A stretch of 64,000 nt of DNA from Cheiracanthium punctorium (taxonomy: Eukaryota > Arthropoda > Arachnida > Araneae > Cheiracanthiidae), in NCBI GenBank assembly GCA_038373885.1, contig JAWZYV010013033.1, positions 105,085-169,084 on the forward strand. The letters run 5' to 3'. Positions 23,020 to 35,070 of this stretch are shown piece by piece. The translations under genes and the position numbers were made by a program. The stretch's first letter is position 1; every line of letters starts with the position of its first letter. The notes below the pieces were generated by a model. That model had not been told where the DNA came from and did not search any database. It was given only the letters and a program-made list of their open reading frames with translations.

Positions 23020-25080
23020 AGCTGCGTACCCGTTCTCCGCACGGTAGGGAACGAAACTTTTTCTTACATGTATAGTTCAAATTGATTCCAGTGATTTGGG
23101 ATCTAAAAATAAGCAAAATGATTTGACTCTTGGCGTAAAGTTTCTCATTAGTTATTTGTAAAGTTAGTATAAGTACTGAGCTGAGATCATTGTTAATATT
23201 ATGACGCAAAAAACTATGTCGGTGTCATTCGCAATTAGAAAAGAAAAGCGTGACGGTTCGCAGTGAAAATTCCTAATATTCAAAATGTCTCATTTCTGCA
23301 TCATACTCTTTTTTAGATTTAAGTTATGCTATTAATACTTTAGATACTACATGATGTGGAGAACCGTTTTATTTTATAATTAAATAGTTGTGTATCCGCT
23401 CTTCGCAAGGCAAGAAGAAAACATTTTCCTAAAATGCGATCATAACTACTTGTGACAAAACAGAATCTCCAAAAAAAAAGTTGTGTTACAGTCTTTTTTG
23501 TTGAAACTACCACGGGATATATTAACGCGACGTATACTAACTTACTATTTTGTTAGCTGCGATGTAAGACGGTTGTTGAAGAATGAATTGAAGGCTTAGT
23601 TTTACGAAATATTTATTAATGCAGTATATTCTGCTTTGATCAATATTGCCTTATCATATCTACTTACTATTACTTATACTATCTTTTACTGATACCCATA
23701 CAATATATTTTCGTTTTGCAACCGTTAATGCTTAATTTAAAGAAACGGTCTAGATATTTGTCACGAATGTAGTCTATTACACTTAGGTGATTCTTTGCAA
23801 TTTATGCATTAGCATAAACGATAATAATTTCCCTTTATGGTTGCCACTAAATCAGCTCTCCATAAATTTTTACGCATAATTCTTGTCAGATTGGCGTATT
23901 TAGTACCAGGGCCCTATTATCGCACGCGCAAATCAGGACTTTGCCCAGGGGCCTCCGGCTCGAAATGGCCCCCAAATTCAAATGTTGTTCTTTTTCTATA
24001 AAAAAAATTATGAAAAATAAAACAAATTTTATAGACGGGGGTCCCCCAAATTCAACAATGCCCGGGGCCCCCTGTTGGTCATAATCAGGCCCTGTTTAAC
24101 ACCGCAATATATTTCTTGCGATTCGAAAACGTGACCTGTTTAAAAACTCAATTGAAAATAATGCTGGATAATTCACTTGTGAAAAAACAGCATACAATTA
24201 TTTTTCTGGCAACGTAAAATAAAATATGGAATTATTTCATGCCTGATGTATGTTTTGCTTGTGAGTCAGTTATTCTGATTGAGTTTCGAAAGGGGTTTTA
24301 AACTTGTGACGTCAAAGTGGCTCACATTTCACATGTGAAAACTCTGTTATTTTTAAATAATTTTACTTTTTTTCAACTGGCAATTTTAATCATTGTTACT
24401 GTCTCCAAGACAACCAAACCGCAAGATATCATACCAAAATTTTAAGCTGCTGCAATTGAAATGAAAATCCTTCTTTACTTAAAAATTCGTAAAAAATCTC
24501 CTAATTTATATTTTCCTCTGGTTTTTCTTTTAAAAGAGGGCGAAATGTATGCTCCGTCATTTGACAAAATATATAAAAGTTATGATGGATAGAATTCAAG
24601 ATGCAGCAGTTTTAAAAATATTTTACGAAAGTCAGCGTCAAATTTAATTTTATTTGAAAAATTCCCAAAAATCTGCAAATTTTGTTACACAATCCGAACA
24701 AACAATTTTTAAAAGAAAATTTTCTCCTCTATCCGATGATGTAAATTTCGTTTTACTGCGAGTGCAATTACCAGCGTTATTACGCATTAAGTGAGAAAAA
24801 TCGCTAAAAATCAGATAAAACATAAAATAAAACATTTTCTAATTCGAATTTTGAAAAAACGCTCCGAGGCACGTTAGGATCTGTCCGAGTGAAGCCGTAT
24901 GCAAAATTCGGTGGATCTGCGACCAACCGTCTCGGCGCAAGAAGATTTGTGGTCACAAACTTGCCTACCTACATATATAGCTACATACAATGTTTACTCT
25001 CGGATTTTATTATATAAGATTAGCTTAACATATAAAAGTATGTATTTTTACAAATATTGTGACAAATTTATATATTGTTA
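23020..25080 (+). repeat. Interspersed repeat family A, copy 2
   Basis: The header CTAGCTGCGTACCCGTTCTC is at 23021, with a second header-like block (TGTGTATCCGCTCTTCGCA) near 23388, as in the copy at 62938. The copy is collinear with copy 1 through AGAATTCAAGATGCAGCAGT to about 24880. It continues into GACCAACCGTCTCGGCGCAA, a terminal block resembling 60340-60365. It is interrupted by a MITE at 23907-24094. Confidence 0.7.
23907..24094. mobile_element. 188-bp hAT-like MITE inside family A
   Basis: The ends are CAGGGCCCTATTAT and ATAATCAGGCCCTG (inverted, with one mismatch and a one-base shift). The flanks TTTAGTAC (23899-23906) and TTTAACAC (24095-24102) look like a slightly decayed 8-bp target duplication. 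Other family A copies read GCGTATTTAGCAC/GC directly through this point, giving an empty-site control within the window. Confidence 0.8.
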
Positions 25081-26861
25081 CAAACGTGACCTTTGACAAA
25101 AGTACCCTGTGACAAAAGTGTACATTTTTACAAATATTGTGTACAATAATTTTTCTGCTCCCTAAGACTTGGTATGTATAATTTTATGTTTTTCACTACA
25201 GCTTTTGCCGACCTGCCAAGTCTCAGGATTTTGGCATGCGTCTCAGGAATTGTCTTCATTTTTTCAGTCTTTTTAAGAGTTCATTCAGGAATTGCAACTT
25301 TAATTTTCTTCACTAGGTTCGCAAGATATGTTCTTGTCCCTTTCATGTTGATCATACTCAACCACTTGAGGGCATTTTATTTGAAATAATGTGTCTGAAA
25401 TTTATATGGGCATGCATGGGCTTCAAGATTAAAACTAATTATTACTATGTATTGATTATGTGTACACTTTATGCTGAAAATTATGCACAAGACACCTCAG
25501 GCTTTTTGATTTTGGAAACTTGTCACGTCTGATCTTGCTTCTGATGTTTACACTTCATACTATGTTTTGCAGCTTCCACTTTCAGTACTTATATTTAAAT
25601 GTTTAATTAAAAATCAAATACATAAAGAATTAAAGTTGTCAATTCAGTTTTACTAAGTGAGATTTATTTTTATTAAAAAAGTTGACGTGATTTGTAGATA
25701 AAAATGCTGGTTGATTTTATGTGGAATTAACCTGCTGGGGGGAGGGGGAGATCACTTTTTCATATCATTTTTTGATTTAAATATTTAGTTTATCTGCAAA
25801 AGTGTATTCTTTTTTTTTTTTTTTTTTTTTTCTTCAAAGAAATATTTTCTTTTTAAGGGGAAATATAGTGTTCCATGTTCCTGTTTGTATTTAGTGAGTT
25901 TCTTTATAACACTTTCAAAGCTTGTTGGAATAAAATTAATTAAAACATCTTTAAAAACATTTTTATATTATCAGTAAAACTGTGCATGGGTGAATATTAG
26001 GAAAAGTGCCAATTTGTGCCCCACATAAGTTTTTGAAACACTTCCAATGAAAAACCAAAATAATACTTTTTTTTTTTTTCATACAGTAAACTTTGTTTTA
26101 CATTCAATCCATCAAAAAATATCTGAATTGCACTTTAATTTATGAGAAGGGAATTGTTTTATTACTTCAATATTAGATCAGTAACGTGTCACAGATGCGA
26201 ATTGCGATCATTAAAAAAAAAAAAAAAATCTATGCATTATTAAACATTGTGGTAAAAACAAGTATTGGCGGAAACGATGTATTTTATATTCATTTGTGAA
26301 TATCGAGTCCTATTTTTCAGAAATTTAAATATACATTTAAAAAAAAGTAATATATGCTTGTCCCAAGTTTTCGTATCGGATTGGTAACGCTGACTTTTAG
26401 GATGCTACTTCTGGTCAAAACATTGTTCTTGGTGCGAACTTGACAGCGTAGATGAAACCTGTCGAATTGCAGCTTGTACATGATACAAAGTTTCGACGCA
26501 AGTTTCATGGAATAACAGGTAAGATTTCTTTCAATCTTTTATTTTTCTGTGTGTTTACTAAATGATAGATCAGGTTGGTAACGCAAGCTGCGATGCAAAA
26601 TTAATTTTTTTTTAACTTATTTTTGTTTGGTAAAAAAGAAATAATTTGTCATGAACAAAATAATGCGTGTTTAGGTTTTGAATCTTTAATTAGTGATGTT
26701 TAGCTACCTTATTACAGGAAATTCGTCAGATTGGCAACAATCAGGTCAATAACATTGAAGTGGAAGGCATATGTTACAGAACTGATGCTTGTGCAGGGGC
26801 TGAGCAAAAAGCATTCAGCTGCCCTTCAGACAAATGCTCTGCAAGTTTACTTTAATCTGAA
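25081..26861. repeat. Family C fragment (inverted) and unassigned sequence
   Basis: The stretch 25860-26030 (GTGAGTTTCTTTATAACACT, then AACTGTGCATGGGTGAATAT) is the reverse complement of the family C distal part at 19230-19340. A T-run of about 25 lies at 25807. The region 26280-26860 repeats TTGGTAACGC-type phrases (26390, 26575), but no gene was identified. Confidence 0.45.
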
Positions 26862-27428
26862 TGTTAGCATGTGTATCATCATAATATCACACAGACCAGT
26901 GTATAAAGAACAAGTTAATTTATTAGAGCAAACAACAATCCTTGTGAACAGCATTAAAAGAACAACATTAGTAAAAAGCAACAATTAACAAACAAACTTA
27001 ACAACATTTTAATAACTGCTATGACTAGACCTTCTGGCATTTTAAAAGATAAACCCCTGTCTTAACCATTTATATTACTGAATTATATCTATACCTAATC
27101 AGGGAGGAGGAGGAGAGGCAAACTTCCACCTTCACTTAGAACCAGCTCACCAACTGTTGTTGTTGTACAGCAAACAGGAAAACCACTGCTTTTATACACC
27201 CACAGTGATGTCATCAGAGAACCTTCTGGAACAATCCAAGTTTAGTTGCTCACTTGCTGCATGCCCAATAAGGATGTAGGAAAGACACCTGACAGTTCAT
27301 TCTCATGTGAAGTGGGCACTTTAACACCAGCACACAAACCTGTCACACAGTTTGTGTGTGCAGCAAAGCACCAGCACACAAGCCTGACACATCAACACTT
27401 AATGCAAGCCAAGATGGCTGCCAAAACA
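26862..27428 (-). mobile_element. Candidate solo LTR
   Basis: On the minus strand the block begins TGTTTTGGCAGCC and ends ATGCTAACA, giving TGTT...AACA termini. In between, on the minus strand, are a TATA box (GTGTATAAAAGC, near 27191-27202), a transcribed part, and AATAAATTAAC (poly(A) signal near 26915-26925), in the correct U3-R-U5 order. No second LTR or coding region is nearby, and no clear target duplication is visible. The boundaries are therefore tentative. Confidence 0.45.
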
Positions 27429-27789
27429 AAATGCCAGAAGGTTTACAGTTTCTGCATAGATTGAATACTAGTTGGAGTGAAATTATTTCAGGTATTCTGA
27501 AACTTAACATTAATGAAACTTTATTATTTTAATTAGAAGACTTCAGACTTTATTTTAATTAGGAGGAAAAACTGTTTACTTGTTGAATTAAACTATTGTT
27601 TAGATGGATATTGGATATATAAAGGGTGATATGACGAGGCTGGGAAGCACATTAACTGTACTTCCAACAGCTTGCATTACCGATGTTTGCGCACAATTGG
27701 CTTTTCATGCAGTAAAGATTTAAAGAGTTAATTTTTGCATTCCAAGATTAGTTTAAATGCATTGCGCAAAACTTTTCAATGTTTTTATA

Positions 27790-28790
27790 TTATACTATCT
27801 GAAGTACCCATTCTTCGCATGGGAATGAATGGACTTTTTGATATTACGATTTGTGGTGATTACTATTCATTGTAATAAACAGATATAGAAAAATGGATAT
27901 CGCATTATATTGTGTCCAAAAATCATGCATACCAAATTGCAAGGCAATCGTTTGTATGGTGCAGAAGGCCATGCGGCGTAGCGCAATCTAGTGGCGAGTT
28001 TTAGCAAAACGAATACGGCGAAAATATTCTTCGCATGCAGATATCGATGTATACGAATTTTCATGACTATTGGCTGGACAGTCCTGAAGTTCATGTGTTG
28101 ACGCGACATCTAGTGGCAAGTTATAGGAAAATGGATAGCGCCAAACTCTTCCCCATGTTCAAATATCTATGTATACCTATTTTCATAGCGATCATTTGCA
28201 CAGTCAAGAAGTGATACACTGCAGCGCCATCTAGTGGTTAATTAAAGTAATGATTTGCTACAGTGCCGTCAAGTGGCGAGTTATAGCAAAATGGATAACG
28301 CCAAAATATTCTCATTGTTCAAATAGCTATGTATACTGATTTTCATAGCGACCGTTTGAATGGTCAAGAATTTGGCCTGCTGCAGCGTCATCTAGTGGCG
28401 AGTTAAAATAATAATGCATTGCAGTGCCATTTAGTGGTGAGTAACATCAAAAGGAACACAGTTAGAATATATTCTTCGTGCTGAAATGTGTAAGTATAAG
28501 AAATTTTATGCCGATCGGTCGAACGGTATAGAAGTTGATGCGTTGCAGCACTATTTAGCGGTAAGTTACAGCAAATGGATAGTGAAAAATATTCTCAGTG
28601 TTCTAATATCCGTGTGTACCAAATTTCATCGAAATTGGTTGGACGATATTCGCATAGCAAACGGCTAAACGGAATAGAATTCGACGTTCTGCTGCGGCAC
28701 CAAGTGGCAAGTTAGAGGAAAACGGATAGCATAAAAACCTTCTCCATGATAAAAGACTTAGGTGAACCAAATATCATGGTTCAACGGTGC
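27790..28790 (+). repeat. Diverged tandem array with CTCF-consensus-like motifs
   Basis: After a family-A-like header (AGTACCCATTCTTCGCATGG near 27802), a ~130-180-bp unit repeats with decay: CATCTAGTGGCGAGTTATAG, then AAAATGGATAGCGCCAAA, TTCAAATATCTATGTATAC, and TTTTCATAGCGATCGTTTG. The 14-mer GCGCCATCTAGTGG (28224-28237) matches the CTCF core consensus exactly in reverse complement. One-mismatch versions lie at 27981, 28103, 28385 and 28424, and weaker ones at 28263, about 28550 and about 28697. Biological CTCF binding is inference only. Confidence 0.65.
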
Positions 28791-28809
28791 TGGAGTTTTT
28801 CAACCTCAT

Positions 28810-30130
28810 AAACACATACCAATATTCATTTTTATCTATAACCAGTGTTATTATATATACCAGTCTCAAATAAAATCCAGTTTCAAATCTAAGCCTCGCC
28901 AAAGTGCCAACATACGCCATTTTGCAAGAGTTTTTTCAGGGAATCATTCGAAGCATTGACTTAGCAGCAATCAATATGGGAAATGGTTCGACTGCCAAAG
29001 AGTAAAGCACGCATTTATTTGAAAAGTGGAATCCGTTAATACAGCTGAATTTTTTAAAATTATCAACTATAATGTGTTTTATTCATCGTTACTCCGATGT
29101 ACTAAATGAGAAGATTTCAATTATCTGAAATTTGGCAGAATTCCCCCAACTTAAATCAATGTACTCAATTGGCGAGAATTCTGAAGTTAGATCGCTTGAA
29201 ATCCCTTAATAGCTGCATTATTTCTTCACGGATCATTAAAATTTAACGCTGTATTCTAATAAAACCTTTGAACTTTTTTTCAAAAATCTATTTCCTTAAG
29301 CTCTCAATAAATTGCACTAAGCCGAAAACTGTGCAAACCGCTAGAACTCACTTACTCAAAATCGGTATTTCAGCCATTTTATTTTTTCACCAAACTAAAA
29401 ACTTTTACACATTAGCCTCGAAAATCTTCAATTCTTATTGTTTTGCGTATAAAACATTTCATTCCTGCTCTGATTTCCCATGCACACGATATTATAATTT
29501 TTTTAAAAATAACCTACGAATATAAACTTAAAAAAAAAAAAATCATTATTATTCTTTTATTTTTACTTTGAGAATTTTAAAACATTTTATTTGGCAAAAT
29601 TGCCACACATGGCAACCACGATCCTTATTTCACATTTTTTTCACTACAGGGGTTACAAGTACGGAAAGCTTTTTGCATGGAGAACATAAAAAATCTCTTA
29701 AATTCCAGGAACGGGTCGACTTTCAAAGTTTTAAAGTGGATTATGATTTATTCTATATTATTTTATATATTTGTGCTAAATTTCAGGCTGATATGTCCAT
29801 TTTTGTGGATTTGTGGATACGAATCAAATCCACAAACAAACAAACAAACAGAATTTCATTTTTATTTATAAGATTATTTTTTAAATTTTTATCAAAAACA
29901 TTATTTTCTCCCCAAAGTATGCGTTTCTAAACAAATCATTGTCCTTTTTTTTTACCTATATTTTTTTTCCTTGTATCGATTTCTGGATCTTCGTTTGTAA
30001 AGACTATTTCTGAAAATAAAATTTTCCTTAGAAATATGCAATGTATTTATCAACATTGTGTATCCTACTAACGCCTCCCCACTCACCCACCTACCCAAAA
30101 TATTAATAAATAAAAATAATAATTAATAAA
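28810..30130 (+). repeat. Family A-related terminal segment
   Basis: The part 29385-29650 (TTCACCAAACTAAAAACTTT, TTCATTCCTGCTCTGATTTC, GGCAAAATTGCCACACATGG) parallels 59945-60200. A tail with repeated CAAA (29842-29853) and TTTATTTATAAGAT resembles the 3' ends of target-primed retroelements. Short ORFs inside are not conserved between copies. Confidence 0.5.
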
Positions 30131-30454
30131 TAAATCATTGTCCTGAATTCGTTTTTTTAAATCTGGTTTGAGAATAATTTTATTATTATTAATTATTATA
30201 CTATCTCTTTACAAGAAATATAATTTTTTAGCAGCCTTTAAGTTTTATTTTAATTTTAGTTTGTTACCTTTTAAAGAGTGGGTAATTTTATCATTTGTGT
30301 TAAGAAACATTATAGGTTGCACAAATTTATTTTCAATACTAATTCTTCCCTTTTTTATAAACATGTATAAAGCATATATATATTTTTTATTTTTTAGCTT
30401 TCAGTAGTCATTTTTTACAAAATTATGGATAAATTAAAGAAAAGCTCAGGAGCC

Positions 30455-30489
<35 letters not shown>

Positions 30490-33385
30490 AAAGAAATTGA
30501 GAAAAAGCGACAAGATTGTCGTGAACGTGTCAGGTAATGTAGAGCAAACATGTCAGAAGAGAAGAAAGCTCAGAAAAAAGAAAAAGACAGAGAGTATAAA
30601 AAAAGAATGAGGGAGAAGGGTATGATTAAAAGTACAAGTAATCTTTCCAAAAAACAACAATGCATTAAACGAAAACAATGGAAGAAAGATTCACATAATT
30701 ACAGAAAGCAGAAATCTTTTAAACAAGCTAAAGAAACATCTGAAATTGAAGAAACACTTCTTAAGAGTAGTGGCTCCCCACGGATTCAATCTGGCAGAAA
30801 AGTTGCAAAACACACTTATATTGTCTTGAGATATAAGTTGCAATCCATGATTGCTGAATCTCTTAAACAAGCTAGGAAAATTTAAAGTTTAAGGAAAAAA
30901 ATTTATCGTTTAAAATCCAAGGATAAATCGAAATTTCAATACAAACACAAAAGTGCACAAACTAATTGGTAGAGAAAAGGTATCCCCAGAAATAAGGAAG
31001 AATTTAATTCTGAACTTTGCTTTAATGTCGGGGTTAGAAAAAAATAAAAACGATTTAAAAAAAGAAAGAAGATTTTTTTGCTAGCCTAGTTTCAGTAAAC
31101 ACACACAGTCATTTTATTTCACAGGATAAAATTTAAAAAAAGTATCGAATGATAGGTCAACTTAAAAATTTAGCTTCGTACAAAAATTACAAAAAAGCAT
31201 TAGATACAAAGAAGATGCATTTCAAAAGATCGCTACAAAGGTCAGAAGAATTTAGCTGAAGTGAGAAAGTCTGTCCAGGAATTTCGCAGGCAGAAAAGAC
31301 ACAATCACAAGAGGCCTAATTAAAATGCAAAAAAGGGTATTACTGGATAGCTTAAAACACTTACACACAAAATACATAAATAATAGTGGAATTTTTATGT
31401 CTTAAACTGAATTTTGCCTTTTGCGTCCTTTTTGGGTGGTGCAGCCTACTTTAAAAGACAGGGAAACGTGTTTATGTGCACTGCACTGGAATACAAAAGA
31501 GCTTTTAAAAAAGCTATATTTGTATGGAGTAATTAAAGAATGTACCATCTCCTTCGAAGATATTTGCAAAACATTATGCTGTGAAAAATCGTATGCCTGT
31601 ATGTCTCGAATATGCCAACACTGTAAAGGGAAAAAATTAAATATGGTCAACCGAACAAATGAAATTGAGGATTGTGACGTAAAATATTCAAAATGGATGA
31701 AAACGAAAAAAAAAAAAAACTTATGAAGGGAGAAGAAAAGGAAGTCAAGATAACATCTAAGATAGTTATTCAAAGTAAAGCTGCAACCCTGTTAGAGGAA
31801 CTAAACAAAGTGCTTCCATTATATCTAAATCATATTTTCATAATAGAACACCAAAATAATCAAAGAAAATGCCTTATAAGGAATTAGTCTGCAAATGAAA
31901 TACTTTTACATATAGATTTTTCTGAAAACTACGCTTTAAAGTATTATAATGAAGTTCAGGCTGCTTACTTTGGTGCTTCTAAAAAGCAACTATCCCTACA
32001 TACTGGGATACTATATTTTAAGAAAAATACTACAGACGAGAATGCAGAAATTGAAAATAGTATAAAAATATCTTTCTGTGCTGTTTCAGAAAGCCTAGAC
32101 TATTGAGCACATGCAGTTTGGGCACATTTGAAACCAGTATTGGAAGATTTAGTTCCTAAGTATGTGTCATCGAAAGTAGACAGTATACATTTTTGGTCTG
32201 ATGGACCCAACTCACAGTACAAAAATCGTTATAATTTTTATTTTCTGACTGAACTCCTACCAATCATGTGCCCTAGTGTTAAAAGATGCACATGGAATTT
32301 TTCCGCTGCTGGGCACGGTAAAGGAGCGATGGACGGTGTTGGGGTGCCTTAAAGCAAACAGCTGATAAAATCATTTCCAGAGGCATTGACATATCAGATT
32401 TGGATTCCTTTATACAAAATCTTAAAGTGAAACAGCAGTAAAATTGTATAAAATTGAATATGACAATATTGCAAATTTAATTGAAAAATAAAAAAATGAC
32501 ATCCCTCAGATTAGTAATATAATGCAAAAACATCAAATCATCTGGAATATAAGTGAAAGGAAAAAAATAAGCATTCAAGGCATATCCTGCTTCAGTTGCA
32601 TTCATGAAGATACATGTACTCATTTCATGTGCAAGAAAAGGCATGTTCTTATAAACAGTATCCTTTTTTATACTAATATTTATTTAAAATTCTTTACAGT
32701 AGAACGTGCTTAGTTTGAAATTTTGGATGGTTTGAACTGTATGTAATTCCTCTTAGTGCCAATTACTGGTATTCCATTTTTTTTTTTTTTTTTTTATGAT
32801 GATGATGATAAACCTTTTCTGACTTCCCTTGCGTTCCAAATTAAACAAGTTCTGCTTTACCTTGTTTTATACTATAATTTCAATTCTGTGTTCAAACTAT
32901 TTATCTTAACAGATTTTAAGATAAAAATTTAAAATACAAGATGAAGTACTCTGATGTATACTCTTCAGATAACTTTTCTGATACAGAATCAGATTGTGAC
33001 AATCCCCGACGAAAACTATTAAAAAAACTGAAAATGATTATGCTGTCATAAAATTAGCTGGAAAGAAAAGTGTGAGGTTCTATGTTGGTACAATAATTTC
33101 ACAGGATGCATTTGATGAATACACTGTAAAATTTATGAGAAAATGTGGAAAAGACAAATTTACTTTCCCTGAAAAAGATGACATTGCAGAAGTTGGTTCA
33201 TGTGATATTGTCGATGTATTATCTAAGCCAGGGATGGGCAAACTACGGCCCGTGGGCCAAATCCATCCCACCGGAAGATTTTATCCGGCCCGCAGATAGA
33301 ATTTTAAATTTGCTGGTCCAACGGAAATTAAAAGAAAATATATATTTATATATTATATATCCATATTAAGAATTATGAAGATGGC

Positions 33386-33793
33386 TTGAAAATACTGCAT
33401 ATTGAGTTCGAACGCAGATTTCAAGACTTCAGCACCATTCAAACAGAATTGGATATTTTTACCATGCCCTTCAATGTAAATTGTGAAGCAGTGAGGTCCG
33501 ATTTGCAGCTTGAATTAATTGAGTTGCTATATAACAATCATATCAAGCAGTTGTTTCCAAATATGAGAAAGTTAGAGTTTTACAAATCACTATCGAAAGT
33601 AAGTTTCCCAAATTTAATATCTCACTCCCAGAAAATCAGTGCTATGTTTCCTTCATCTTATATATGTGAACAAGTGTTTTCAACTATGAACCTTAGAAAG
33701 AATTCTTTCAGAAGTAGACTGACAAATGAGCATTTAGCCTCGTTCCTTAGAATCAGTACATCTCACTTCAAACCTCAATATAAGAAACTTTAA
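33386..33793 (+). pseudogene. hAT transposase C-terminal fragment
   Basis: The frame is open for 135 codons. The last third, MFPSSYICEQVFSTMNLRK followed by SRLTNEHLASFLRIS, is the hAT dimerisation region, which normally ends the protein. The zinc finger and catalytic core are absent, consistent with an internal-deletion derivative that keeps only its ends. Its own stop is present. Similar C-termini occur in GTF2IRD2/FAM200/SCAND3-type domesticated hATs, but there is no sign of domestication here. Confidence 0.75.
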
Positions 33794-33846
33794 AAAATGA
33801 AATCGCAATTTCATTCATCTCATTGACAAATTTAAACTGTAATGCA

Positions 33847-34892
33847 TAGGGGTCGCAAACCGGGATACCGAATTTCGAAAATACCGGAATACCGGGCCAA
33901 ATTTAGGTCTAATTAATACCGGTATTCATTTCACAAAAACTGGGATATACAGTATTTTCGATTTTAGTAAAATAAATAAAAAACAAATACAAATAGAAAA
34001 AGTTATGCGCCATTTCATTCAAATTACGTGCGCGCGAGTTCGTTCACCTTACGACAAGACCAATGAATCCGGCGACAACCGAGTAGCCGAACTTCCCGCT
34101 CTCTGTCCCACGCAATGATTAGCGAACTAGCCAATGGCGTGCCGCGAACGGTGCAAATGAGTGAGTTGAAGTTAGTTGCATTGCATAACAAGTGTCAAAT
34201 TTTCTATTTCAACTGTTTACATTTCGTCATCTTCATTTATCATTGCGTGTTTTGTTGGTGTTGTGGTTTTTAATAATATTTTTATTACCTTTTTATAACT
34301 CAATTTCATTTGGACTGAATTTAATTTAAGCATTTTTATTATTTTGTTAATTAGAATATTATTTGATGATTAGTAAACCATACTAAGAGTTAATTTTATG
34401 TTTTATGAGAATTTATTAATTTTATGTTTCATGAGAATTTATTAATTTTATGTTTTATGAGAATTTATTAGAAGTGCATTTTTTTGGTTCGTTTTGTTTA
34501 TGTTGCGACTGTTGTGAGATGTTTAAGTTTGATAAACATTTTATTTTTAGAACTGATTCCTAGTAGGAATCCTACTTCCTAGTCAAACACTACATTTAAT
34601 TAAAGTATTTGAACTAGTTAACCTAAGTTATTTTAATAAAGGAGTAAACGGGCATTTAGTATTAGTAAATTATTGCTAAGAACTAACTGATTGATTACCA
34701 ACATATCAAATAATAAACCTTGTGTCAATGAATATTTTGTTTTATTTAGAAGATAAATTCATTTAGGTTAGGTACTTACTTACTATTCCTCCGCAAACTA
34801 ACTTTATTATACTAAATTTGCTAACTTTAGCTTAATCCCAGAAATATCGAAAATACCGGTTTTGCTTAAATGATTCAGTATTGCAACCCCTA
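33847..34892. mobile_element. Second hAT-like element nested in the first
   Basis: The ends are TAGGGGTCGCAAACCGGGAT and ATTGCAACCCCTA (one mismatch over 11-13 bp). The flanks are identical GTAATGCA (33839-33846 and 34893-34900). Just inside both ends are matching inverted phrases (TTTCGAAAATACCGG and TATCGAAAATACCGG). There is no transposase. Inside, 34396-34471 holds three copies of a ~27-bp unit containing TTTATGTTTTATGAGAATTT. Confidence 0.9.
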
Positions 34893-35070
34893 GTAATGCA
34901 TGTATATTGTTTTTAAAATTTTAGAAAAATTTATCTTGACTCGCCAAACTTTTTTTTTCTTTCGATTTTTGGCCCGCGACCGAAAAAGTTAGTCCATCCC
35001 TGATCTAAGCCATCTTTAAACAGAAGAAAACAATATGTGTTTAAGGAAAACTTGGAGCACTTTAATTTAA

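Larger units (their letters stand above)
33229..35002 (+). mobile_element. hAT element, internally deleted, with perfect 8-bp TSD
   Basis: The ends are CAGGGATGGGCAAACTACGG (33229) and GTTAGTCCATCCCTG (to 35002), inverted with two mismatches over about 16 bp. The flanks are the identical 8-mer ATCTAAGC (33221-33228 and 35003-35010). The left end is the familiar CAGGGrTGGGCAAACTACGGC type of Charlie-like hATs. It inserted into the coding region of the unassigned transposon, retains only the C-terminal part of a transposase, and is itself interrupted at 33847. Confidence 0.9.
30424..35060 (+). mobile_element. Decayed transposon of unassigned family
   Basis: One long broken gene (see pseudogene entry) spans this stretch and is interrupted by a nested hAT element at 33229-35002. 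Sequence on both sides of that insertion belongs to the same reading frame. I could not define terminal inverted repeats, so the boundaries follow the coding remains. A run of about 31 A at 30456-30486 lies inside the coding part. Confidence 0.6.
30425..35070 (+). pseudogene. Broken transposase-like gene with DFSENY and GHGKG motifs
   Basis: Fragments occur in order. A very basic N-terminus lies at 30425-30885. A Cys-rich part at 31421-31726 includes CTISFEDICKTLCC and CQHCKGKK. The frame at 31886-32352 (one internal TGA) has LLHIDFSENYALKYYNEVQ, IHFWSDGPNSQYKNRYNF and AAGHGKGAMDGVG, then a frameshift into QTADKIISRGIDISDLDSF. A Cys/His-rich stretch follows near 32583-32650 (CFSCIHEDTCTHFMC). 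The C-terminal domain at 33061-33228 (FYVGTIIS, KFTFPEKDDIAEV) continues after the hAT insertion at 35011. These motifs recur in uncharacterised transposon-like animal proteins. The three conserved Asp positions would fit an RNase-H-fold DDE/D nuclease, which is inference. Confidence 0.6.

Noticed and set aside
26862..27428. Host promoter or exon on the + strand (72-codon ORF at 27246-27464)
   Set aside because: TATA box and poly(A) signal are ordered on the minus strand within TGTT...AACA ends, which fits a solo LTR better.
27975..28730. Regular repeats considered as CRISPR-like
   Set aside because: Units are diverged, spacer-like parts are themselves repeated, and the context is eukaryotic intron.
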